Shown: piece after piece, positions 1 to 5,841 of the stretch
Layout: each line of letters begins with the position of its first letter
Numbering within the stretch: position 1 is the first letter of the stretch
Source of the DNA: VGPI01 sp964482845
GTDB taxonomy: Bacteria; Cloacimonadota; Cloacimonadia; Cloacimonadales; Cloacimonadaceae
Direction: 5' to 3'
Assembly (NCBI GenBank): GCA_964482845.1
Contig: CAYZZE010000103.1
Coordinates: 1 to 7,724, forward strand
Length of the DNA: 7,724 nt
Made by a program: the position numbers and the translations under genes
The notes under the pieces: model-generated
The model's input: only the letters and a program-made list of their open reading frames with translations
Told to the model about the DNA's origin: nothing
Databases searched by the model: none

Positions 1-1
1 T

Positions 2-394
2 CCCATTATAGTTTCTCCAATCCTGCATCCAGCCAACAACCAGGACTTCGATCCCACTCAGTCTATCACCTTTCCCATAGTGGGTGAGATAGCTGCCGGA
101 CCTCCGATGGAAATCAGAGATGAGTGGAGCCAGGTGGGTCAGATTCAGTTGCCGATCTCATTCCTGCCCCGTGGTCACAAGCAATATACTGTCTTTCAAG
201 TGAATGGCCAGAGCATGGAGCCGGTGATCCAGCATCAGGACATCGTGGTTATCAAGAGTAATCAGAGCTGGGAAAATGCGGATGGGAAAATTGCAGTTGT
301 AAGGACCGACGATGGTCTAACCATCAAAAGACCGTTGAATAATCAGCAACACCGGATTTATCCGGCACCCAACACGTTTGCCCAGATGTCATAA
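2..394 (+). CDS. S24-family (LexA/UmuD-like) self-cleaving regulator, 5'-partial, probably C-terminally truncated
   Basis: The frame is open to the left edge, so the N-terminus (in this family usually a DNA-binding helix-turn-helix) lies outside the window; the GTG at 80 is internal, not a start. Seen directly: VGEIAAGPP, matching the Ala-Gly autocleavage region of LexA/UmuD/CI-type proteins; VNGQSMEP, carrying the catalytic serine; and DDGLTIKR, carrying the general-base lysine after the usual strand GKIAVVR. Family knowledge: such proteins repress SOS or prophage-type genes and cleave themselves when RecA filaments form, or process a polymerase subunit (UmuD). About 100 residues follow the Ala-Gly site, where E. 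coli LexA has nearly 120, and the ending PAPNTFAQMS lacks the final beta strands. A fragment resembling that tail lies about 110 bp downstream in another frame. The S24 fold is secure. Whether this is a LexA, a phage-type repressor or a decayed gene is not. Confidence 0.8.
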   Translation, partial: PIIVSPILHPANNQDFDPTQSITFPIVGEIAAGPPMEIRDEWSQVGQIQLPISFLPRGHKQYTVFQVNGQSMEPVIQHQDIVVIKSNQSWENADGKIAVVRTDDGLTIKRPLNNQQHRIYPAPNTFAQMS

Positions 395-429
395 ACAAAT
401 GTCATACAAGTATATAGATTTTACCATGC

Positions 430-489
430 ACCGACTGAAGTCAGTGCAACGACCAGCTGAAGCCAGTGCAACGACCGGCTAAAGCTGGT
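430..489. repeat. Array of three 22-bp palindromic units
   Basis: Three consecutive units start at 431, 453 and 475 with an exact 22-bp period. Each has an imperfect palindromic core of the form ACCGGC-TNAA-GCTGGT: 6-bp arms around a TGAA or TAAA tetraloop. The spacer GTGCAACGA follows units 1 and 2. Units 1 and 2 match at 19 of 22 positions, and several differences fall in the arms. After unit 3 the spacer is interrupted by about 13 bp (GTGATACACCTAT), and GTGCAACG reappears at 501-508. This looks like a REP-like or short palindromic intergenic element. Three units with degenerate palindromes and a 9-bp fixed spacer do not fit a CRISPR. It sits between the shortened S24 gene and the orphan S24 tail. 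Confidence 0.75.
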
Positions 490-498
490 GATACACCT

Positions 499-660
499 AT
501 GTGCAACGGTCTTATCAAGAAAGTGCAAATCGATCACAACAGGCAACAGATTATCCTCCAACCATTTAATATAGACTACCCGGTTCTGGTTTTAGACTCA
601 GATTGGAATTACGGAGCTTTCCTTATCGGCACAATCGCACTCCAATTGCGCTTTTTCTAA
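499..660 (+). pseudogene. Orphan C-terminal tail of an S24 peptidase (gene fragment)
   Basis: From the ATG at 499 this frame encodes 53 residues; the frame also extends back into the palindromic array through a GTG at 466. The segment NGLIKKVQID, then IILQPFNIDYPVLVLD, then FLIGTIALQLRFF, follows the order expected at the end of LexA/S24 domains: the lysine-bearing strand, a strand with a (Q/P)xNxxYPxxxL motif, and a closing hydrophobic strand (compare LexA, ending in a GLAVGVIR-type strand). It therefore begins at the same structural point, DGLTIK / NGLIKK, where the upstream S24 frame diverges. It lacks the Ala-Gly site and the serine and has no convincing Shine-Dalgarno, so it cannot work alone. 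It is either the displaced end of the upstream gene or the remnant of a tandem paralogue. The family call rests on pattern reading, not a search. Confidence 0.5.
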
Positions 661-945
661 TTTCAAAGTTCCATTTTTCCAACTGCTCTTTCCAAAGCCT
701 GTCCAAACGCCTCGCTAATTTGCAGTAATAGTGTCAGCAAGCAGTCCAAAAACGTCCAAATAGGCGCTTGGACATTTCCAAATCCAGTCCATCGTATCTC
801 GCCAACAATCAAAGCTTTATCCCCACTTTCCCCTTGTGTCACTTCTTGCAGCTTTGGGTGTCAGTTTATAGTAGACCTATGTTATTATGGAGCAAACGAA
901 AAAGCAAGTTCATGACCTGATAATGGGAATAGGAAAGATAAACAA
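661..945. other. Gene-poor intergenic stretch rich in TCCAA words
   Basis: No convincing gene. The word TCCAA occurs six times on the + strand between 678 and 781 (starting at 678, 691, 702, 745, 755 and 777), with one TTGGA at 768. An inverted pair GTCCAAACGCCT (701-712) and AGGCGCTTGGAC (762-773) matches at 11 of 12 positions around a 49-bp gap. A second, smaller palindrome GTCCAA/TTGGAC uses 754-759 and 768-773. On the - strand a 59-codon frame runs from a GTG at 842 to a TGA at 663 without a clear ribosome binding site. GTGTCA is repeated at 836 and 858. No promoter in this stretch is good enough to call. Confidence 0.5.
931..937 (+). promoter_or_regulatory. Ribosome binding site AGGAAAG for the 96-residue ORF
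   Basis: A purine-rich AGGAAAG ends 8 nt before the GTG at 946. It supports that GTG over the alternative in-frame GTG at 958 and is the main reason to treat the downstream ORF as possibly expressed. Confidence 0.5.
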
Positions 946-1236
946 GTGAAGACACAAGTGCGATTCATTCCACCCACGAAAGCCGCGAATGAAGACGAAA
1001 GAATTGGCTATACGATCGTATCCGGTGAATCCGTAGCATTCGTCAAATCCGCGTTCAATGCTTTTTCCGACAGGCAGATCTTTGTAGTAGGCAAGCAGTG
1101 GATCATACCTCAGGATGTACCTTATCCTCTGCGTTACTCAGCGCCGAACCATTTTCCAGGAGCAGTGCTATTAGCCCTGATCATTAGGGGGATGGAAGGC
1201 ATTTTGTCCGAATATTATCAATTTGTCCACCTATAA
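946..1236 (+). CDS. Hypothetical 96-residue protein, possibly the 5' part of a decayed gene
   Basis: I do not recognise this protein. It starts at a GTG with AGGAAAG well placed upstream. The sequence begins MKTQVRFIPPTKAANEDERI, continues through a mixed alpha/beta-looking stretch (GYTIVSGESVAFVKSAF, then QIFVVGKQWIIP), and ends with a moderately hydrophobic stretch, PGAVLLALIIRGMEGI, before SEYYQFVHL. No signal peptide, cysteine cluster or catalytic motif is evident. The stop is followed 10 nt later by a strong hairpin. After that hairpin, protein-like sequence resumes in the same frame (DQNQVADLYEAYSVFF) and then shifts frame. The ORF may therefore be the surviving front of a longer gene broken by stops. 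Alternatively it is a complete small gene and the downstream segment is unrelated. Confidence 0.4.
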   Translation: MKTQVRFIPPTKAANEDERIGYTIVSGESVAFVKSAFNAFSDRQIFVVGKQWIIPQDVPYPLRYSAPNHFPGAVLLALIIRGMEGILSEYYQFVHL

Positions 1237-1246
1237 GGGGTGTAGT

Positions 1247-1270
1247 CTTGATTCTGGGATCAGAATCAGG
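1247..1270. repeat. Strong inverted repeat (10-bp arms, 4-nt GGAT loop)
   Basis: The arms CTTGATTCTG and CAGAATCAGG are complementary over 10 positions with a single G-T wobble, separated by GGAT. The repeat lies just downstream of the stop codon of the 96-residue ORF. There is no T tract after the right arm (it continues TAGCAGATC), so it is not a typical intrinsic terminator. It could be an operator-like palindrome, an RNA processing or stability hairpin, or a small palindromic insertion. Confidence 0.65.
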
Positions 1271-1414
1271 TAGCAGATCTTTATGAAGCGTATAGTGTGT
1301 TCTTTGTGAATGAAGAGAGCGTGGAAGGCGTTCGCTTCCTCTAACTGGGTGCTACAGGGTGACCATGACGAAGGTCAAGCGCCGTTTTACGATCTGACCA
1401 TGAAAAAAGGTTGA
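1252..1414 (+). pseudogene. Frame-broken coding remnant of unknown family
   Basis: Two short open segments in neighbouring frames read like continuous protein. The first, in the same frame as the 96-residue ORF, contains DQNQVADLYEAYSVFFVNEE and then SVEGV, stopping at 1342-1344. The second, shifted by one base, continues SSNWVLQGDHDEGQ, APFYDLTMKKG and stops at 1412-1414. One indel near 1328-1340 would join them. The residue content (aromatic and acidic residues, good alternation) is less random than expected for non-coding DNA. I do not recognise the family. It may be the 3' part of the gene that begins at 946, separated by two stop codons and the hairpin, or an independent fragment. The evidence is the look of the translations only. 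Confidence 0.3.
1360..1411. repeat. Imperfect direct repeat TGACCATGA-n-AGGT
   Basis: TGACCATGA, three bases, then AAGGT occurs at 1360-1375 and again, with one inserted A, at 1395-1411. The two copies are 35 bp apart and end about 65 bp before the aminopeptidase start. A GGTCA at 1373-1377 is also the inverse of TGACC. It could be a pair of regulator sites or a chance or duplication leftover inside the coding remnant. Confidence 0.35.
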
Positions 1415-1465
1415 CGGGTAGGTTGTGGCAGATTTGCTGGAATTGAGACAGATAGACAAGCAAGC

Positions 1466-1470
1466 AGAGG
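1466..1470 (+). promoter_or_regulatory. Ribosome binding site AGAGG that decides the aminopeptidase start
   Basis: AGAGG lies 5 nt before the ATG at 1476 and only 2 nt before the ATG at 1473. The reading frame is open further upstream to a GTG at 1425, but that start would put 17 charged residues ahead of the signal peptide and has no comparable site. The ATG at 1476 gives a clean MRKWILWC export signal. Confidence 0.55.
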
Positions 1471-1475
1471 TAATG

Positions 1476-4334
1476 ATGCGGAAATGGATCCTATGGTGCC
1501 TAATGATGGGCGTAGCCGTTGTAGGGCTGAATGCGACGCAGCCATTTTGGAGTATGGAACCCAGCACCCGCCGGATCGAACTGGCGGATTCGCTGACGGG
1601 CTTTGACATCACCAAATACGTCATCAATATCGCCATTGACGACATTAACCCCTATATCCAGGGCTGGGTGGAGGCGTCCATAACGGCGGAGGAATATCTG
1701 CCCTTTATCGAGTACCGCCTGACCGGCGGGACGCTTACCGTGACGGAGGTGCAGGTCAATGACGCGGTCAGCACTTTTACCCATGAGGATGGGATCATCC
1801 GCATCCCTGTGGATGTTTCTGCTGGGACGCAGTTTCATACCAAGGTTTATTACAGTGGAGTTCCAGGCTTGAGTCCACCTCCATACAATATCGGCTTGCG
1901 TTTTACTCCGGTGGGAGTTTATACGCTGTCCAATCCGGATGCCGGACGTTATTGGTGGCCCAGTTATGATCATCCCTGGGACAAGGCATTGGTGGATTGG
2001 CATATCAGGGTGCGGGAGAACTGGCTGGCTGCGGCGAATGGGCTACGGACCGGGATCACGGACAATGGCGATGGGACGCGGACGCATCATTGGGTCTCAT
2101 CCTCACCGATCGCGACTTATGTGGTTGGTTTTGCGGCAGGTCCTTATATCGAATTTAATCAGCAGGCGGGTGATCTGCCGATCCAGAATTTTGTCCTGCC
2201 GTCTCAATTGAATAACGCCATGGTGGATTTTGCCAACGTCCCGGAGATGATCCAGTGTTTTTCTGACCTGTTCGGCGCTTACCCTTTCGAGAAATATGGG
2301 CATGTGGTAGTCAATATGGCAACTTATGCGGCGATGGAGCATCAGACGATGACCACCTTCGGGGCGCGCTATCTGGATGGTCTGCAAACCTATGAATCGA
2401 TCGTGGCGCATGAACTGGCGCATCAATGGTATGGCAATCTGGTGACGCCGTTGACGATGAAAGAGGTCTGGCTCAAGGAGAGTTTTGCCACCTATTCGGA
2501 AGCGCTTTGGGTTCATCAAAAATCGGGCTGGCAAGCCGCCTGTGATTATATCCGCAGCAATATCCAGCAGTATTATATCAATTGGGAGAACGGCAACGGA
2601 CCGCATACGATCTTCAATCCGGCATATAACTTGATGTTTGCCCCGCCCACCTATGAAAAATCGGCATCGGTCTTGCACATGTTGCGGTTGAAGATGGGCA
2701 ATGATGTTTTCTTTGAGTTCATCCGGGAGCTGGTGATCAGGTATTACAACAGCAATCTGATCACTGCGGAATTCATCGCCCTGGCAGAAGAGATCAGCGG
2801 ACAGGATTTGACGCAGTTCTTCCAGCAGTGGATATATTCGCCGGGGATACCGAATGCCCGCTTGGCGGTGTTTTACGATGGACAGAACCGCGCCAAGGTT
2901 ATCGGGACAAGCATCAGTCCGACAACGACGCGCTTTGATCTGGATATTCCGCTTTCCATTCCGGGATCGGCGGTGGCTGATTCCGTGGTTGTGCGGGCAA
3001 CGCCGGATGGTTTTGTAACTTACTTTGATTATGCACCGGGGGATGATGTTGCATCCCTGGTGGTCGATCCGAATAACTGGGTATTGGCTCGGCTACTGAC
3101 TATGGATCAGATGCGCCTGCTTTCCTGCCTCCCGCTCGATGGAGCGGTGGTTTTGACCTGGGAACCCTACGGAGGTGGGATAGCGGTGCAGGGATATCAC
3201 ATCTTCCGGAGGAGTCCCTTGGGCATCTGGCAACGAATCACCGCGAATCCGGTATCGGGAACGGTCTTTACCGATCACAGCGTATTGAATGGCGTCCTAT
3301 ATGACTACCATATCACAGCAGTCGATGAAGAGGGATTTATCTCACTGCCCTCCAATACGTTGAACGCCATTCCCATGCGCTTTGCTTTTGATCTGGAACT
3401 GCTCGTGGTGGACGAAACGCGGGATGGAACAGGAGCGGCAATCTCGCCTGATGATCCGATGGTGGATGAGTTTTACCGCCGGGTCTTGGACGGGATCACA
3501 TTCGACGAATGGGATCATGCGTCACAGGGTTCACCCCCTTTGTCCACTCTTGCCAGGTATCAGGTGGTGCTCTGGCATGCCGATGACTTTACCGATATTC
3601 AGTTGCTGTCCAATCTGGAAGCGCTGGGCAGTTATCTGTTGAGCGGAGGACGTTTGATCATTTCCGGCTGGAAGCATCCATCCGCTTTTGATGTGGCTTT
3701 TTTGAACCGATTTCTACCGGGGATCGAAACGGTTTACAACAATTCCGCCGCCCTGATCAGCGTTCGATCCGATCGATATCCAGCCCTCGATCCTGATCCG
3801 ACAAAACTGGCGGCACCCTGGAACGGGATGCTCCCCATGACTTATACCTTTGCCGGAGCGCAAGATGTCCTTTTTACCGCTCAGATCCTGAATGAAGGCA
3901 TCGGGCATAATAATCCCGCGGTCATCCGGATCGAAACTGACGGAGGATTACTTGTCCTCACCGGCTTCCCGCTGTATTTTATGCAGGAGGATGGCGTGCG
4001 CATGTTCCTTAACGAAATGGCCTCTGAACTGTTGACTCTGCCGCAATCTGAACCGGTGGGAAAGGTCTCGCTGACCGCCTATCCCAATCCCTTCCATTCC
4101 GGTGTGGGAATGACGATCAGGATCGAAAATGCCAGCATTAGAAGTGTCGAGATATACGATTTGAAGGGAAGGCGGGTTCTAAAGATAAGCGGCAGTGAAG
4201 CATACGGCAGCGGTAATGTCCGCCAGGTGCATCTGGATACGTCTCGTTTGGAAGGATTCGCCAGCGGAATTTATCTGATCAGGGTATCGACGATACATGG
4301 TCACTATACCCGGAAAGTAATGCTGGTCAAATGA
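1476..4334 (+). CDS. Secreted M1-family zinc aminopeptidase with FN3, alpha/beta and type-A sorting domains
   Basis: The 952-residue protein should remove N-terminal residues from peptides outside the cytoplasm. Layout: signal peptide at about 1-21 (MRKWILWCLMMGVAVVGLNA); M1 N-terminal beta domain to about 220; catalytic domain to about 480. Active-site residues are complete: substrate-binding AAMEH at 285-289 (family form GxMEN/H), zinc ligands H312 and H316 in HELAH, third ligand E335 exactly 18 residues later in WLKES, and the transition-state tyrosine Y393 in TYEKSA. An FN3-like module follows at about 545-635, then an alpha/beta module at about 640-852 that resembles GATase-like domains, starting LELLVVDE and including GGRLIISG. 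The end, 863-952, is a type-A sorting domain with YPNPF, VEIYDLKGRRV, GIYLIRV and a final KVMLVK. Such domains direct export through the Por/type IX system and attachment or release at the surface. The gene stands alone, 107 bp before cysS. Family assignment is firm; the substrate is unknown, with peptide scavenging likely. Confidence 0.95.
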   Translation: MRKWILWCLMMGVAVVGLNATQPFWSMEPSTRRIELADSLTGFDITKYVINIAIDDINPYIQGWVEASITAEEYLPFIEYRLTGGTLTVTEVQVNDAVSTFTHEDGIIRIPVDVSAGTQFHTKVYYSGVPGLSPPPYNIGLRFTPVGVYTLSNPDAGRYWWPSYDHPWDKALVDWHIRVRENWLAAANGLRTGITDNGDGTRTHHWVSSSPIATYVVGFAAGPYIEFNQQAGDLPIQNFVLPSQLNNAMVDFANVPEMIQCFSDLFGAYPFEKYGHVVVNMATYAAMEHQTMTTFGARYLDGLQTYESIVAHELAHQWYGNLVTPLTMKEVWLKESFATYSEALWVHQKSGWQAACDYIRSNIQQYYINWENGNGPHTIFNPAYNLMFAPPTYEKSASVLHMLRLKMGNDVFFEFIRELVIRYYNSNLITAEFIALAEEISGQDLTQFFQQWIYSPGIPNARLAVFYDGQNRAKVIGTSISPTTTRFDLDIPLSIPGSAVADSVVVRATPDGFVTYFDYAPGDDVASLVVDPNNWVLARLLTMDQMRLLSCLPLDGAVVLTWEPYGGGIAVQGYHIFRRSPLGIWQRITANPVSGTVFTDHSVLNGVLYDYHITAVDEEGFISLPSNTLNAIPMRFAFDLELLVVDETRDGTGAAISPDDPMVDEFYRRVLDGITFDEWDHASQGSPPLSTLARYQVVLWHADDFTDIQLLSNLEALGSYLLSGGRLIISGWKHPSAFDVAFLNRFLPGIETVYNNSAALISVRSDRYPALDPDPTKLAAPWNGMLPMTYTFAGAQDVLFTAQILNEGIGHNNPAVIRIETDGGLLVLTGFPLYFMQEDGVRMFLNEMASELLTLPQSEPVGKVSLTAYPNPFHSGVGMTIRIENASIRSVEIYDLKGRRVLKISGSEAYGSGNVRQVHLDTSRLEGFASGIYLIRVSTIHGHYTRKVMLVK

Positions 4335-4441
4335 ATACTATTGATTGCCGGGAGACGGTGGCGAGGGATCGCGTGCTTTTATCATTGACGGCAAAACAGG
4401 GGCTGATACTTTGCCCCCAATTTGGACATTGAGAGATAAAC

Positions 4442-5839
4442 ATGATGCAGATATATAATACAATGACCCGCCGCAAAGAAGAATTTGTCCCCCTGGAGCA
4501 TGGGAAATTGCGTCTTTATGCCTGTGGCCCGACGGTCTATAATTATTTCCATATCGGCAATGCCCGCACCTTTCTGTTCTTTGACGTGGTGCGAAGGTAT
4601 TTTGAGTACCGCGGCCTTGAGGTTACTTACGTGCAAAATATCACCGATATTGACGACAAGATCATTGCTCAATCGATCGATGAAGGCATTGGCTTTCTGG
4701 AAATTGGCACAAAATATGCCTCTGCCTTTTTGGATGACATCACTGCGCTCGGGATTCGCCCGCCTGATCATTTACCCAAGGCAACCGATTTTGTGCCTCA
4801 GATGATCGATCTGGTCGCGCAGTTGGTGGAAAGAGGCCATGCCTACGAAGTTTATGGTGACGTCTATTTCGATACTTCCTCTCTTCCCGAATACGGCAAA
4901 CTCTCCGGTAAAAAGACCGAAGAGCAGATGGCTGGAGCCAGAGTGGAGGAGAATTATCAAAAACGCAATCCTGCAGATTTTACGCTGTGGAAACACTCCA
5001 AACCCGGAGAACCGTTCTGGCAGAGTCCATGGGGAGAAGGACGGCCTGGCTGGCATACGGAATGCGTGGCTATGTGCCGCATGTTCCTGGGAGAAACATT
5101 TGATATCCATGGCGGGGGTATCGACCTCGTCTTTCCGCATCATGAGAATGAGCTGGCGCAAGCACGGGCAATAAATGGCAAACCCCTGGCAAGATATTGG
5201 ATGCATAATGGCTTCCTCAATATAGACGGCGAAAAGATGTCCAAAAGTTTGAAAAATTTCTTTACCGCCCGCGATATCCTCAATGAGTATGATGCCGATA
5301 GCATCCGCTTCTTTTTTCTGAGTAAGCATTACCGTAGCCCGATCGATTTTAACCGCGAACTCATCGCTGAAGCGGATCGGGGGGTAAAAACTCTCTATTC
5401 TGCCATTAAAAGCGTGGATGCGGAACACTTGTTACAAATCTGCGATGCACATGAGGTCGATATTCCGGCAGCGCGAGAATTTACGGCCGCGATGGACGAC
5501 GACCTGAATACGGCCAAGGCGATGGCTGTCCTCTTTGACCTAGCTCACAGGACAAAGAATGCCACTCTGCCGATGGAACAGCGCCTGGAAAGTGCCCGGT
5601 CTCTGGTCACGCTGGGACGGGTCTTGGGATTCTTCGCTGACCTGGAGAGTAGATTGCTGAATAGAGCGGGAAATCTGGGCAAGGAATTGATCGATCTGAT
5701 CATCTCCTACCGTAATGAAGCACGCCGGAACAGGGATTGGACCAGGTCCGACCGCATTCGTGACGACCTGGCAAAACTGGGAGTGATACTCAAAGATGGC
5801 AAAGACGGATGCCTATGGAGCATCGAGGAGACAACTTGA
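4442..5839 (+). CDS. cysS: Cysteinyl-tRNA synthetase
   Basis: This cytosolic class I synthetase charges tRNA-Cys with cysteine using ATP (EC 6.1.1.16). At 465 residues it is close to the E. coli enzyme (461) and complete. The class I signatures are HIGN at 37-40 (in GPTVYNYFHIGNAR) and KMSKS at 265-269 (in GEKMSKSLKNF). The structural zinc site is intact: C28, C208 in WHTEC, and H233 and E237 in FPHHENE. The C-terminus has the usual helical anticodon-binding part ending RIRDDLAKLGVILKDGKDG. GAGAG lies 6 nt before the ATG at 4442 and 9 nt before a second ATG at 4445; the second gives the more usual MxIYNT opening, so the start is uncertain by one codon. The last bases carry the ribosome binding site of the next gene, and the stop nearly touches that start, implying an operon. 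Nothing is unusual. Confidence 0.98.
   Translation: MMQIYNTMTRRKEEFVPLEHGKLRLYACGPTVYNYFHIGNARTFLFFDVVRRYFEYRGLEVTYVQNITDIDDKIIAQSIDEGIGFLEIGTKYASAFLDDITALGIRPPDHLPKATDFVPQMIDLVAQLVERGHAYEVYGDVYFDTSSLPEYGKLSGKKTEEQMAGARVEENYQKRNPADFTLWKHSKPGEPFWQSPWGEGRPGWHTECVAMCRMFLGETFDIHGGGIDLVFPHHENELAQARAINGKPLARYWMHNGFLNIDGEKMSKSLKNFFTARDILNEYDADSIRFFFLSKHYRSPIDFNRELIAEADRGVKTLYSAIKSVDAEHLLQICDAHEVDIPAAREFTAAMDDDLNTAKAMAVLFDLAHRTKNATLPMEQRLESARSLVTLGRVLGFFADLESRLLNRAGNLGKELIDLIISYRNEARRNRDWTRSDRIRDDLAKLGVILKDGKDGCLWSIEETT
5825..5831 (+). promoter_or_regulatory. Ribosome binding site GAGGAGA inside the end of cysS
   Basis: GAGGAGA overlaps the cysS codons for Glu-Glu just before its stop. It lies about 5 nt from an in-frame TTG (5836, whose TTGA overlaps the cysS stop) and about 11 nt from the ATG at 5842. 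It rules out the longer in-frame ATG at 5809, which lies upstream of it, and points to translational coupling. Confidence 0.6.
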
Positions 5840-5841
5840 AG

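Noticed and set aside
430..508. Possible short CRISPR array
   Set aside because: The period is 22 bp with almost no variable spacer, there are only three degenerate palindromic units, and no cas gene is nearby.
845..888. Promoter for the 96-residue ORF (TTGCAG with TATAGT or TATTAT)
   Set aside because: The spacings are 15 bp or far too long and the hexamers are weak.
1411..1440. TTGACG at 1411 as a -35 box for the aminopeptidase
   Set aside because: No acceptable -10 hexamer lies 15-19 bp downstream.
1425..1475. GTG at 1425 as the start of the aminopeptidase
   Set aside because: It puts a charged 17-residue leader before the signal peptide and lacks a ribosome binding site; AGAGG fits the ATG at 1476.
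1500..2003. Long minus-strand open frames opposite the aminopeptidase and cysS genes
   Set aside because: They are antisense shadows of well-supported genes, with arginine- and histidine-rich translations and no domain signatures.
4361..4380. GCGA-GGGA-TCGC followed by GCTTTT as a terminator of the aminopeptidase gene
   Set aside because: The stem is only 4 bp and the T run has 4 bases, too weak for an intrinsic terminator.
4385..4412. TTGACG followed by GATACT/TACTTT as a sigma-70-like promoter for cysS
   Set aside because: The spacer is 14 bp to GATACT or 16 bp to a poor TACTTT, so no element combination is good enough to call.
5809..5841. ATG at 5809 as the start of the beta-propeller gene
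   Set aside because: It lies upstream of the ribosome binding site at 5825-5831, inside cysS, and adds charged residues before the hydrophobic anchor.
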